From contig NZ_JHBV01000016.1 in the NCBI RefSeq assembly GCF_000724545.1, positions 391,075-455,074 on the forward strand: a stretch of 64,000 nt of DNA, in the 5' to 3' direction. The notes under the pieces are model-generated. The model had not been told where the DNA came from. It saw nothing but the letters and a program-made list of their open reading frames with translations, and did no database searches. This document shows positions 54,455-63,929 of the stretch, in pieces. Both the position numbers and the translations under genes were made by a program. Position 1 is the first letter of the stretch, and every line of letters starts with the position of its first letter. The stretch is from Aureispira sp. CCB-QB1. Its GTDB lineage: Bacteria; Bacteroidota; Bacteroidia; Chitinophagales; Saprospiraceae.

Positions 54455-55183
54455 TCACTCTACACGAATAGCATGTGCATACATTTTGTCGTAGTAAGGT
54501 TTTAATTCTTCGTATAAGGGAATTAGATGAGGAGGCAATACTCGGTCGCTTGTTTTTTGCTTTTTAAATCCTGTTGTTTGATGTACGTTAGCATACCAAT
54601 ATTTTGCCCAGACACCATCTTCGGGAATCGGTCCCGCATCCCAAGTTAACATCTCTTCATAAAAAGGAATTTCACAAGCAGTACAAAGCTTCTGCAATGC
54701 CAGTCTAGGATTCACCAATAAAGCACTAGAATCTAGTACAATAGGTTGTTTCCCTTTTGATCTGAGTTGCTCAAAAAGCTCATATTGTCGAATGGTTGCT
54801 ATTTCTGATGCTTGTGGCATTTCAACTACCTGTGCATAAGAAGCTATAATTTGCTTAGGATTTCGAATGTAAATTATATTCCACAGTTGCTCTAAAAATC
54901 CTTCGTCCATCTCCTTAATATGACTTGTCATATTTTTTATAAACAAAATGGGTTCTACATAATTTCCAAAAATAATTTTTTGAACAACTTCTTGAGAGTT
55001 TTGACTTTGGCTACTTAATACAGCTGCTCGACCAGGATGGTCAATGTCCGTACAAGAAAGATAATAGGCATATAATGGCTCATCAACAACTTTGGTATCT
55101 GCTCGTTGTGCAAAAGAATACATGAGTGCTGTTGATAAGTTTCGAGGACTTGATATCAAATTAATTCTCTTTGTGGTAGCCAT
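54455..55183 (-). CDS. Sulfotransferase-like P-loop protein
   Basis: Residues 6-20 (INLISSPRNLSTALM) match the 5'-phosphosulfate-binding loop of PAPS-dependent sulfotransferases, and IIYIRNPKQIIASY near residue 105 matches the 3'-phosphate-binding motif (R-N-P-x-x-x-x-x-S). A late PPHLIPLYEELKPYYDKMY is common in this subgroup. It is about 242 residues, cytosolic. Substrate is unknown. It is paired with the class IV aminotransferase; proteins carrying similar two domains in one chain are, as far as I recall, annotated in some eukaryotes as aminotransferase-like. Confidence 0.8.
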   Translation of the reverse strand: MATTKRINLISSPRNLSTALMYSFAQRADTKVVDEPLYAYYLSCTDIDHPGRAAVLSSQSQNSQEVVQKIIFGNYVEPILFIKNMTSHIKEMDEGFLEQLWNIIYIRNPKQIIASYAQVVEMPQASEIATIRQYELFEQLRSKGKQPIVLDSSALLVNPRLALQKLCTACEIPFYEEMLTWDAGPIPEDGVWAKYWYANVHQTTGFKKQKTSDRVLPPHLIPLYEELKPYYDKMYAHAIRVE

Positions 55184-55470
55184 AAACCAGTATTTTTATT
55201 TCATGAAATGGAATTGCCTCAACACATTTACTTATGGTTACCTCGTAGTTGTTCCTTCGTTTCTACAATTTTTACGCTCCTTTGAGAACATCCAAACAAC
55301 TCCAACATAGTTTCTTTTCATATTTCATCTCCAAACAGAACTATAAGAACTACAAATCAAAACACTACACTTACCAAAAATAAATCTATGAATTAAAAAT
55401 AAACTTTTTTGGGGGATATTTTCCACAACTTCGACTTCAAAATAAAAACAAAATACAAATACAAACGATC

Positions 55471-56139
55471 ATGGGTTTCAACAGCTTGCTTTTCTTGTCA
55501 TTATTTTTGCCTCAATTTATAATCATCTTCTTTTTTAATAAAAAGAACATTCAAAATACTGGCAAAAACAAAGGTTCTTATAATACAGCCAATGCCATTC
55601 AAGGACTTATTTTTGCGCTCCTAACAACAATCGTTAGTCCTCTTATATTAACTTCCGAGTACAGTTTGGGAGGCAATAATACTGTTGCTACTGATATTAT
55701 GATACACATTGCTTTGAGCTTTTTTACTTGCCATATTATCTTTATTATTTTGGCAAAAAACATCACTTCAGAGATTACTCATCACGTAATTTGTATGGGG
55801 GCTTTATTGTATTCTTTAGTTACTCAAACCTTTGGACAAGATTTAATTTTGACCATTTTTTTGGGAGAAATAACATTTACTCATTATGCTAAAATAGTTG
55901 CCAAAAACATGAATTGGAATACTTTAGAGCATCAATTAAATGAAATTTTCTTCTTCTCATTCTCTTTCATTAGATTGTTTATCTTTCCTGTTTATTTATA
56001 CACGTTTATTACCTATGCTTCTGCGCCAATTTCACTTAAATTATTTGCCGTCGCTTTTGTTGGATTAGGAATTTATTATAATAACATTATTGCCAAGAAC
56101 AGAGCATCGTCTCAAAAGAAAAAAATGTCTTTAAACTAG
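55471..56139 (+). CDS. Polytopic membrane protein, possibly TLC-domain-like
   Basis: The 222 residues contain about six transmembrane helices. The sequence SEITHHVICMGALLYSL, followed by LILTIFLGEITFTHYAKIV and then FIRLFIFPVYLYTFI, resembles the TLC (TRAM-LAG1-CLN8) pattern of paired His, a helix with Glu, and a late Arg-Phe-x-x-x-P. TLC proteins include ceramide synthases and lipid-composition regulators, so the adjacent desaturases are suggestive. The resemblance is modest. An alternative is an unrelated membrane protein. Its gene is 276 bases from the first desaturase. Confidence 0.7.
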   Translation: MGFNSLLFLSLFLPQFIIIFFFNKKNIQNTGKNKGSYNTANAIQGLIFALLTTIVSPLILTSEYSLGGNNTVATDIMIHIALSFFTCHIIFIILAKNITSEITHHVICMGALLYSLVTQTFGQDLILTIFLGEITFTHYAKIVAKNMNWNTLEHQLNEIFFFSFSFIRLFIFPVYLYTFITYASAPISLKLFAVAFVGLGIYYNNIIAKNRASSQKKKMSLN

Positions 56140-56322
56140 TTTTTTACCAAAACAAATGTTCTTAAAAAATTGCCAATGATACTCAAAAACAGAATTCCTT
56201 TTATGATAAGTTATAGATTTGCTTTTGTTGTATAAATACTAGCTATTCTGATTTTTTAGTTTTATTTTTGTTGCCTAGATTAAGCACACTAGTATTGTTT
56301 GCTAGCTAGTTATTAACAATCA

Positions 56323-56387
56323 TAGTCCGCTAATAGCTCCCTTATGTTACTTGCTACACTGCGTGAGCTTAGTTTTTTAGCGAACTA
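56323..56387. repeat. 65-bp intergenic element with imperfect terminal inverted repeats
   Basis: TAGTCCGCTA (56323) and TAGCGAACTA (56378-56387) are inverted repeats with one mismatch. Between them lie GCTACACTGCGTGAGCTTAG and TTTTTTAG modules shared with other copies. It ends 27 bases before the first desaturase start. Confidence 0.6.
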
Positions 56388-56414
56388 ATGTAACAAACAA
56401 AAATCAATTATGTT

Positions 56415-57452
56415 ATGAGTAGTTCATCTATTTTGCGTTACAAGGCAGACTACCGAACTTTAGTATTTGTTGCCCTTTATTATATAATCGCTTATGCAGG
56501 TTTTTGGGTTTACTGGCAATATCCTGAATTTCGTACATGGGGTGTTGTAGTACCTTGGGTAATCCTTACAGCTTTCCTGTCTTTTACCTGTGCCGTTATT
56601 GTCCACAATACCATCCATGCTCCTATTTTTCATAAGAAATCGCATAACAAACTCTTTCAGTTTGTATTGAGTTTAGCGTATGGATATTCTGTAAGTGCCT
56701 ATGTTCCTGGTCACAACTTTAGTCATCACAAAGAAACACAAACTGCCAAAGATAATATGCGAACGTCCAAAGCACGTTTCAAATGGCATTTTCTTAATCA
56801 ATTATTCTTCTTTTTCATAGTAACGCCTGACTTGCTAAAAGCGGAGAAAAAGTTTGTAGCAAAAATGAAAAATGACAAAAGAGAGTGGTACAATCAGTGG
56901 TTGGCAGAAATGATTATAGTAAATGTTGTTCGTATTGGATTATTGTTCGTCAATTTCCCTGCAGCGGTAATCTTCATTTGGGGACCACATATTTATGCTG
57001 CTTGGGGTATTGTAGGAACGAATTTATGGCAACACGATGGCTGTGATATGGATGATAAATATAACCACTCCCGTTCTTTTCATGGTGGGTTGCTAAACTT
57101 CTTTTTGTTTAACAATGGTTACCACGGCGCTCATCACGACCGTCCATCGTTGCATTGGAGCTTGTTGCCAGCATACCACGAAAAAAATATTGCTCCATAT
57201 GTACATCCGAACTTGAATCAAAAAAGTATGATTAAATATTTGGTCAAGGCTTATGTTTATCCTGGTAAGCGAGTGAATTACGATGGCAGTGCTTATGTGC
57301 TGGAAGAAAAAGTAGAAGATATAGACTGGGTTGCAGAACTTGGTGTCAACGATCAAGCACACAAATATGATTTTGGCGCAGAGGCTAGCTCTATTGATGA
57401 TATTTTGAGTACAACAGATACAAAAGAGAAAGAGCCCAGCAAAGTGCTCTAA
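56415..57452 (+). CDS. Fatty acid desaturase, paralogue 1
   Basis: This integral membrane di-iron desaturase of the FA_desaturase family introduces a double bond in acyl chains (regiospecificity unknown). The three histidine boxes are HNTIH (64-68), HNFSHH (100-105) and HGAHH (237-241). A further WQHDGCD at 205-211 and KYNHSRSFHGG may add a metal ligand. Four hydrophobic helices flank the boxes. The C-terminal 60 residues are a polar, acidic extension. There is no fused cytochrome b5 or ferredoxin domain, so an external electron donor is needed. It is followed by a terminator and then by its paralogue. Confidence 0.9.
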   Translation: MSSSSILRYKADYRTLVFVALYYIIAYAGFWVYWQYPEFRTWGVVVPWVILTAFLSFTCAVIVHNTIHAPIFHKKSHNKLFQFVLSLAYGYSVSAYVPGHNFSHHKETQTAKDNMRTSKARFKWHFLNQLFFFFIVTPDLLKAEKKFVAKMKNDKREWYNQWLAEMIIVNVVRIGLLFVNFPAAVIFIWGPHIYAAWGIVGTNLWQHDGCDMDDKYNHSRSFHGGLLNFFLFNNGYHGAHHDRPSLHWSLLPAYHEKNIAPYVHPNLNQKSMIKYLVKAYVYPGKRVNYDGSAYVLEEKVEDIDWVAELGVNDQAHKYDFGAEASSIDDILSTTDTKEKEPSKVL

Positions 57453-57476
57453 ACTAAAGAGTAGTAAAATGACACA

Positions 57477-57514
57477 GGGAGTATAATCTTTAATTAGAAT
57501 TATGCTCCTTTTTT
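57477..57514 (+). terminator. Intrinsic terminator after desaturase 1
   Basis: GGGAGTATAAT pairs with ATTATGCTCC (one G-U pair) over an 11-base loop and runs into a T-tract. The remaining 280 bases to the next gene are AT-rich with no other feature seen. Confidence 0.8.
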
Positions 57515-57797
57515 ATATCCTTTATCAGACTTGGCAAACAGACTGATGAAAAAATGTTAAAGTCTCTTAGATTTTATTTTTTGGTCTTGAGTTTGTTAAT
57601 TTTCCCTTCTATTAGAATACGTATTTGCTAATTTTTTTAGCGAATATTATTAATAATAAGGCATAGAGAATTTGGATAAAAAATTTCATTCTTATTTTTT
57701 ATCTTTATTTTATAACATAATTTCTAAAATTCCCCTTCGATTGCTATTCAACCACCAATAGTAATTAGAAGTGGTCTTTAAAAGTTAAACTATAAAT

Positions 57798-58847
57798 ATG
57801 AGTACATCTATCTTACGCTATAAAGCCGATACTCGCACACTATTATTTATCTTAGCCTACTACTTGGTAGCTTATGGCGGATTTTTTTCTTTTAACTACT
57901 TCTATGAATTTGCTTTCTATAGTGTACTATTACCTTTGTGTATAACAGCCTGTGTACTTTGCTTCTGTACAGCTGTTATTATCCACAATACTGTTCACGC
58001 TCCTATATTTGTAAAAAAATCACATAACAAAATTATGCAATATGTCTTGAGTTTTTGTTATGGTTATTCTGTCAGCGCATTCGTACCAGGACACAACTTT
58101 AGCCACCACAAGGAATTAGAAACCCCCAAAGATGCTATGCGAACCTCCAAGGCTCGTTTCAAGTGGCATTTATTAAATCAACTTTTTTTCTTTTTTCTAA
58201 TTACAGGAGGTGCGCTCAAATATGAATTGAAATGGGCTGCCAAAATGAAGAAAGAAAAGCCTCAATGGTACCGACAATGGTTGTTGGAATCCGTTTTGGT
58301 TAATGTCCTTAAAATTGCTACCCTATTTATAAACCTACCTGCTGCAATTATGTTCATTTGGATTCCCCATTTTTATGCATTATGGGCCTTAATGGGAGTT
58401 AATTTATGGCAACATGACGGCTGTGACCCCAATCACAAGTACAATCACTCTCGCACTTTTACAGGAAAAGTAATGAATTGGTTTTGTTTTAACAACGGCT
58501 ACCACGGTGCGCACCACGATCGCCCATCGTTACATTGGAGTTTATTACCAGAATATCACAACAGAATGATTGAACCCCATATTCATCCTAACTTGAGTGT
58601 TAAAAATATGCCTTTGTACTTTTGGAAGACCTATATTTACCCAGGCAAGCGATTAAACTATGATGGAACGCCTCATGTTCTTGCTCCCAAAGTACCTGAT
58701 GAAGATTGGACCAAAGATATTTTTGTTAATGATCGCTCCTACAAATACGACTTTGGAGCAGAATCAGCTTCTGTTGATGCCATGCTTGATATAACAGATG
58801 GTGCAGAAGAAAAAGAAACAAAAAAAGAATTTGAAAGTATTGCATAA
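57798..58847 (+). CDS. Fatty acid desaturase, paralogue 2
   Basis: It is collinear with paralogue 1 from the first residues (ILRYKADTRTLLFILAYY vs ILRYKADYRTLVFVALYY) to the acidic tail. All histidine boxes are present (HNTVH, HNFSHH, HGAHHD) together with WQHDGCD. Differences cluster in the first two helices and the region after the second box (LITGGALKYELKWAAKM), which could shift chain position or substrate. It has its own upstream gap and a separate terminator, so the two genes are probably regulated apart. Confidence 0.9.
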   Translation: MSTSILRYKADTRTLLFILAYYLVAYGGFFSFNYFYEFAFYSVLLPLCITACVLCFCTAVIIHNTVHAPIFVKKSHNKIMQYVLSFCYGYSVSAFVPGHNFSHHKELETPKDAMRTSKARFKWHLLNQLFFFFLITGGALKYELKWAAKMKKEKPQWYRQWLLESVLVNVLKIATLFINLPAAIMFIWIPHFYALWALMGVNLWQHDGCDPNHKYNHSRTFTGKVMNWFCFNNGYHGAHHDRPSLHWSLLPEYHNRMIEPHIHPNLSVKNMPLYFWKTYIYPGKRLNYDGTPHVLAPKVPDEDWTKDIFVNDRSYKYDFGAESASVDAMLDITDGAEEKETKKEFESIA

Positions 58848-58871
58848 ATGCGATAAGCAAAAATTGACTAA

Positions 58872-58910
58872 AAATGTTGGGCTGTTCGTACAGTTTCAAC
58901 ATTTTTTTTA
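58872..58910. terminator. Bidirectional terminator
   Basis: AAATGTTGGGCTG pairs with CAGTTTCAACATTT (two G-U pairs, 6-base loop). A T-tract follows on the plus strand and TTTTTAGTC on the minus strand, between convergent genes. Confidence 0.8.
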
Positions 58911-58927
58911 TTTCTAATGCCCTACGC

Positions 58928-59587
58928 TCAAACATATTGTTCTCGCTGCACAAAATAATGTTCTTTCGCATTATAAAACAAGTACAAGTATTGATCTTCA
59001 CCTATAAAGTCTAAAACACGTACTTGCCCTACAAATAGCAAGGCATTTCCATCGGCATCTTTAGGTGTTGCGTCTTCTTGAATCCACATGGGGATTTTTC
59101 CAAAGCACTTAATCAAAAAATTAATCGGCTGTGCTTTTGGTAATAAATTTTCTAATTGATTTTTTTGATAATCTTGAACAAAATATTGATACTTCGCAGC
59201 TGCTTTTTCTTGGTATTTTTGATAAGAGTCTGAAAGCTCTAATAAGTTCATTTTAGATTGTAAGGCATACTTATTATCAATAACATCAAAGCCCAAAGAA
59301 TAGTCGTCGCAGTAAGCGGTATGGAACCTAACAAGACGTGTATTTTCTTCTACCTCTCGATAAACATAAATAAAGTGTCCATAAAAATTCCAGTCAGGAT
59401 TGAGCAAACTCATTTTGATTGAGCAAAGTGGATAAAATACTTGTCGGTGAAGTAAACTTACTTCATGAAAAACGTCTTCTAGTTTTGGGAAAAAAATTAC
59501 TTGATCAGTATCAATAGCAATCCCATCGTACCGAAACAAGAAACCAGTCTCTTCATTAGGTTTTTTTTTTCTTCTAAACCATTTCAT
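58928..59587 (-). CDS. Uncharacterised protein with DUF1963 (YwqG)-like C-terminus
   Basis: The 219-residue soluble protein opens with a basic patch (MKWFRRKKKP). Its C-terminal third, GKIPMWIQEDATPKDADGNALLFVGQVRVLDF followed by YLYLFYNAKEHYFVQREQYV, resembles the DUF1963 pattern of P-x-W-x-Q then F-x-G-Q and Y-x-F. The first 140 residues are beta-rich without a recognised family. No signal peptide or membrane helix is visible. It lies 25 bases downstream of recN on the same strand, so it is probably in the recN transcript. Function is unknown. Confidence 0.72.
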   Translation of the reverse strand: MKWFRRKKKPNEETGFLFRYDGIAIDTDQVIFFPKLEDVFHEVSLLHRQVFYPLCSIKMSLLNPDWNFYGHFIYVYREVEENTRLVRFHTAYCDDYSLGFDVIDNKYALQSKMNLLELSDSYQKYQEKAAAKYQYFVQDYQKNQLENLLPKAQPINFLIKCFGKIPMWIQEDATPKDADGNALLFVGQVRVLDFIGEDQYLYLFYNAKEHYFVQREQYV

Positions 59588-59611
59588 TATACTAGAATGA
59601 GATTCTAAAAC

Positions 59612-61270
59612 TTATGAACAACCCAATAATTCTTTTGCATTTTCTTTAGCTACTTCTGAAGGTGGATTTCCGCTCAGCATTTTTGCAATTTCCAAAATAC
59701 GCTCTTGCTGATTAAGTTCACTAACAAAAGTAGTTGTTTTATTTCCTGATACTTTCTTGCGAACAAAATAGTGTGTATTTGCTTTCGCTGCAATTTGAGG
59801 AGAATGTGTGATAGAAATCACCTGATGTTCAGCCGACAGAGCTTGTAAAATAATCCCCATTTGTAAAGCAACTTCACCAGAAACGCCTGAATCTATTTCA
59901 TCAAAGATGAGCGTTGGCAATGGAATTGCACTAGCTACCAAAGATTTGATACAAAGTGCTAATCGAGACAACTCACCACCTGAAGCAACGCCTTTAATTT
60001 CTTCTAAACGGCTACCTTTATTGGCTGCAAATAAGAAACGTAAGCGATCAATCCCCGATGGCATGTATTCTTTGGTTTGAACAATTTCTACCTCCAAGCG
60101 AGCATATTGCATGGATAATTGTGCCAAGCGTTTTTGAACAGACTTCTCAAACTTTCCTTTTACTTTTTGACGTTTTTCAGAAAGTTTTTTACCAATTTCA
60201 AGTAATTGTTGCTCGTGCTGTCGCACCTTTGCGTTTAGGTTTTCTATGCGATCTGAAATATCCTCAAAGCCTCCTAATTTCTCCGTCAATTCATCTCTAA
60301 ACGCAATTAACTCTTCGTCGTCTTGTACATGGTATTTGTTAATCAAATTAAACAAAACAGACAAACGCTCATTGACCTCCACCAAGCGTTCCCCATCATG
60401 TTCGGTTTCTTCTGCAATGATGTGAAATTGATTCCCTAATTCTTCTATTTCTAACAACACAGAATCAAACTGCTCCAACAATTTCGGTAAATTAGGATGA
60501 AACTCTACCAAACTAGAAGCGGCATTAGACAAATCCGTTAATTGGCTACAAATTGAGTTTTCATCTTCATTAATATGCATCGCCGCCCCCCCTAAAATGC
60601 GTTGAATATCTTCTGCATTATTCAAACGACGCTGTTCCATTTCCAAAGCCTCCATCTCCCCTGCTTGCAATGCTGCTTCTGTAAGTTCGTTTAATTGATA
60701 TTTAAGGAAGTCTGTTTCTTTATTAGCATCTTGGCTCTGTTGGATTAATTTAGCTAAGGTACGTTTGGTTTGCTCATAAGCTCCAAATTCCTTTTGATAC
60801 TTTGCTAACAATTTTTTATTATCAGCAATAGCATCAATTACTTTGACCTGAAAAACAGGGTCATGAATATCTAAGGTATCAAACTGTTGGTGTAAATCAA
60901 TCAACTTATTGCTCAATTCTTTTAATATCCCCAAACGTACAGGAGTATCGTTGACAAACGCCCTTGATTTTCCAGAAGGTGTAATTTCTCGACGCAAAGA
61001 GGTTTCTGCTTCATAATCTAAATCATGTTCTTCAAAAAAACTTTCTAAACCATAAGGAGAAACATCAAATATCCCTTCTACAATACATTTACTATCTTGT
61101 TTATAAAGTACTTTTGTATCAGCACGCTTCCCCATAATAAGCCCCAAGCCACCCAACATAATGGATTTTCCTGCGCCCGTTTCTCCTGTAATAATGGTTA
61201 GGTTATTTGAGAAATTAATGACCAATTCCTCGATAATAGCATAGTTCTGTATGGTTAATGTCTGTATCAT
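59612..61270 (-). CDS. recN: DNA repair protein RecN
   Basis: RecN is an SMC-like ATPase that acts on double-strand breaks. The ATG at 61270 (MIQTLTIQNYAIIEELVINF) is the standard family start; the open frame runs 16 codons upstream. Walker A is GETGAGKS (about residues 30-37) with QNYAI-type lead-in. A coiled-coil middle (about 150-400, with many Q-Q-L and E-E-L heptads) follows, then the signature KGVASGGELSRLALCIKS and Walker B LIFDEIDSGVSGEVA, and the D-loop SITHSPQIAA. The 552-residue length is normal. Confidence 0.94.
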   Translation of the reverse strand: MIQTLTIQNYAIIEELVINFSNNLTIITGETGAGKSIMLGGLGLIMGKRADTKVLYKQDSKCIVEGIFDVSPYGLESFFEEHDLDYEAETSLRREITPSGKSRAFVNDTPVRLGILKELSNKLIDLHQQFDTLDIHDPVFQVKVIDAIADNKKLLAKYQKEFGAYEQTKRTLAKLIQQSQDANKETDFLKYQLNELTEAALQAGEMEALEMEQRRLNNAEDIQRILGGAAMHINEDENSICSQLTDLSNAASSLVEFHPNLPKLLEQFDSVLLEIEELGNQFHIIAEETEHDGERLVEVNERLSVLFNLINKYHVQDDEELIAFRDELTEKLGGFEDISDRIENLNAKVRQHEQQLLEIGKKLSEKRQKVKGKFEKSVQKRLAQLSMQYARLEVEIVQTKEYMPSGIDRLRFLFAANKGSRLEEIKGVASGGELSRLALCIKSLVASAIPLPTLIFDEIDSGVSGEVALQMGIILQALSAEHQVISITHSPQIAAKANTHYFVRKKVSGNKTTTFVSELNQQERILEIAKMLSGNPPSEVAKENAKELLGCS

Positions 61271-61388
61271 TTCTTTTGAGTGTTTGTACGAAACAATGAC
61301 TGTAAAACAAAAATACAAAAATGTGCTACAAATGACACAAATTGTTTTAAAATATTTTTCTATAGCAGCTTATTTTCTGTCGGCTATT

Positions 61389-62267
61389 CTAATTTTTTAG
61401 AATTTTTAGGATTCCTTGATCTCCCATATCTAGGATATACATTCCTTGAGGAAAGTCTGATAAATCTATTTCTTCTACTTTAGAAAATATTTTTTTTTGC
61501 AATAGCATTCGCCCATACAAATCAAAAAGTTTACACTCTACTAAATCCATCTCCTCTTGTTCCACAATCAAACGGTCTTTTACTGGATTGGGATATGCTC
61601 TTAGAGACGTTTCAAACACATTAACTTCCTCCACTTCAAGAATTCTAAAACAGCCATTTCCATATATAAGAACATTATTATCATTGACACAATTCATCTC
61701 CAACCAAAAACCAAAAAAAGTAAATAAGGGCGAGAAAAAACCTTGCGAACTTCCAATTCCTTCAATATAAAAATGACCATTATCGAACATCCACTTTTTT
61801 CGTATGACTCCATTTAATAGAACCTCATTTGTAATGGTATCGACCACAATAGGACTGCCATCTGTTGTGTAAGTAGAATTTAATGTATCACCAATATTCA
61901 AAGAAAAATCAAACATCAAAACTTCACTAGTTTCCCAAGGTTCTAAAATGTAGGTTTTCCTAGCATTAGTATCTTCTCTAATGTAGGTTTTAAAAATGGT
62001 TATACTAGTATCCAAATAAAAAGAAGGAGATGGATTATAAACCACAATAAGAGGATGATAAAATAATTTGTTATACAAGTGATTTCCTATCAAGGTATCT
62101 CCATCAAAAAAGTATCGATAGCCACCATCATAAATATACAGATTCTGACTATTTCCTTCTGATGCATCCCAATATGCATTCTCTTTAACCAAAGGAGCAT
62201 AGAGTTGGCATACAGCAACAGTAGTTCCAGCTATTAGAAAGATAAAAACAAAAAGTAATTTGTACAT
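61389..62267 (-). CDS. T9SS type A sorting domain protein
   Basis: A signal peptide ends at VAVCQ and the last 80 residues are a T9SS sorting domain (AYPNPVKDRLIV ... CKLFDLYGRMLLQKKIF ... FPQGMYILDM). The 190-residue central part is an extracellular beta-rich region with no family I know (YIYDGGYRYFFDGDTLIGN, FDFSLNIGDTLNSTYTTDG). It is probably exported to the cell surface. It lies next to another T9SS cargo gene with a 27-base gap, consistent with one transcript. Confidence 0.88.
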   Translation of the reverse strand: MYKLLFVFIFLIAGTTVAVCQLYAPLVKENAYWDASEGNSQNLYIYDGGYRYFFDGDTLIGNHLYNKLFYHPLIVVYNPSPSFYLDTSITIFKTYIREDTNARKTYILEPWETSEVLMFDFSLNIGDTLNSTYTTDGSPIVVDTITNEVLLNGVIRKKWMFDNGHFYIEGIGSSQGFFSPLFTFFGFWLEMNCVNDNNVLIYGNGCFRILEVEEVNVFETSLRAYPNPVKDRLIVEQEEMDLVECKLFDLYGRMLLQKKIFSKVEEIDLSDFPQGMYILDMGDQGILKILKN

Positions 62268-62294
62268 AATTTCATTGTTTATAGGTTATTATAA

Positions 62295-63872
62295 CTATCG
62301 CTTCACAAACTGCTCACGACCAATCAATTCCCCCTCTTGTCGAACTTCCAATACATACACCCCCGCCACCAAACCCGACACGGGAACAATATAGGTCTTA
62401 TCCGACTGATCGTAGGTTGTATAACGATGCAACACACGCCCTTGCAAATCCACCACACAAAAGGTCAATTCCTCCTTTGTTGTTTTATTATAATAATGCA
62501 CATTCAAATAATCTGTGGTAGGATTGGGGTACAACAACAAAGAAATTGCCCCTTCTTGCTCTAGCGGCAGCACGCCTGTTGTGGTATGGCAACCTGGTAC
62601 TAAGCAGCCCTGTTCGTCCAATTTTATCAACCAACCTTGCTGAAAAATAATCGGATTGCTAGGAATCGTATCTACTCCATTTGCTTCTCCACATACTAAA
62701 AAACCTCCGTCGGGGGTTCGCTCGGCATCATAAACTGTGTGCCGTGCATTCGCTGTACTTAAATACTCGTAATCTCTGCTCCAAATACTGTCTCCTTGAG
62801 GCGATAGTTTCACAATTCGCCCGTGTACTATATTATAAGTTGGATTGGATGGAGGATATAAACGGACTACCGTTCCAATCGCCACTAAACTACTATCTTC
62901 TAGTTCTATTATTTTTTGAAAATTAGCCGTCGTCAAAGCATCTGAATGAAATTTAGTTCCCCATAAAAAGTTCTGAGCACTATCTAGTTTATAGACATAG
63001 GCTTCTTGAATAGGAACAGCATATGTTCCCGTTGGATTTAGCCGTTCACTTCCCCATGCACTCGCAACTACCAAGCCGCCATCTTTGGACAAAATCAAGT
63101 CATTCACACCATGTATTTGTTGGTTATTGGGGCTTTGGTAAGTCCAAATCGTATTGCCTAGGCTGTCTATTTTTTCTAATTTGCTCCGTACTGTGTAGTT
63201 CATTTGTACGCCACTTAGGTTGTCTTGTTGATAGCCAATTATGTAGTGATTGTCATTCGTAGCGTGAACTCGAGGATTATGCTCTACATAGTTTAATGTT
63301 CCTCTTGTTATATTGAGCTCTTCATTGCCACTTTGATCAACTTTAATAATACCAATATCGCTAGCTCCTCCTTGTGTATTATCAATTGAACTCACAATAA
63401 CATAACTACTATCTGAACTCATCGCCATATCATCTGGTCGAATAGAATATCCTGACGCATTGGGATTGTAATAAAAACTAGACCATATAAGATTCCCCAT
63501 ACTTTCATATTTTAAAACCCCACCCATCATGTCTTGAATCGTATCAAAACGATACGCTGATAGTACTAAATTTCCATCATGATTTGTTTGTAGAGAAGGT
63601 GCCCATGTTTCATTAGAGAACAAACTGTCTAGTAATATTTTATAGAATAACAAATTTCCAAGGGTATCGTATTTTGCGAACACAGCACTAAAATTACAAT
63701 TATCCGCACTGTCTCTTGCTCCACCTGTAACATAATAACAAGAGTCGGTCACTTCCAAACTTGTTAAGATAGTATTTCCACAGCCCAATGTCATTCGTTT
63801 ATTAAAGGTAGTTATTTGAGCTATGCTATTATAATAGCAAAAACAACATAATACAAGATAAATAATTCGCAT
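62295..63872 (-). CDS. T9SS type A sorting domain protein with seven propeller-like repeats
   Basis: After a signal peptide (MRIIYLVLCCFCYYNSIAQ) the 400-residue mature part has seven repeats of the pattern K-x-D-x-x-G-N-x-x-W: AKYDTLGNLLF, LKYESMGNLIW, IKVDQSGNEEL, EKIDSLGNTIW, YKLDSAQNFLW, VKLSPQGDSIW and IKLDEQGCLVP. Such spacing of about 55 residues is typical of a beta-propeller. A T9SS sorting domain closes the chain (LYPNPTTDYLNVHY ... LQGRVLHRY ... LVAGVYVLEV). It is predicted to be a surface or secreted protein; ligand unknown. Confidence 0.88.
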   Translation of the reverse strand: MRIIYLVLCCFCYYNSIAQITTFNKRMTLGCGNTILTSLEVTDSCYYVTGGARDSADNCNFSAVFAKYDTLGNLLFYKILLDSLFSNETWAPSLQTNHDGNLVLSAYRFDTIQDMMGGVLKYESMGNLIWSSFYYNPNASGYSIRPDDMAMSSDSSYVIVSSIDNTQGGASDIGIIKVDQSGNEELNITRGTLNYVEHNPRVHATNDNHYIIGYQQDNLSGVQMNYTVRSKLEKIDSLGNTIWTYQSPNNQQIHGVNDLILSKDGGLVVASAWGSERLNPTGTYAVPIQEAYVYKLDSAQNFLWGTKFHSDALTTANFQKIIELEDSSLVAIGTVVRLYPPSNPTYNIVHGRIVKLSPQGDSIWSRDYEYLSTANARHTVYDAERTPDGGFLVCGEANGVDTIPSNPIIFQQGWLIKLDEQGCLVPGCHTTTGVLPLEQEGAISLLLYPNPTTDYLNVHYYNKTTKEELTFCVVDLQGRVLHRYTTYDQSDKTYIVPVSGLVAGVYVLEVRQEGELIGREQFVKR

Positions 63873-63929
63873 AAGAAAAAGATAAAAGCCTATTTCTACA
63901 CAAGGCAGAAATAGACCATCAATGATACA

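Noticed and set aside
59612..61270. recG, recJ and recN treated as a recombination gene cluster
   Set aside because: They are separated by 14 to 27 kb with many unrelated genes and opposite strands, so proximity is not meaningful.
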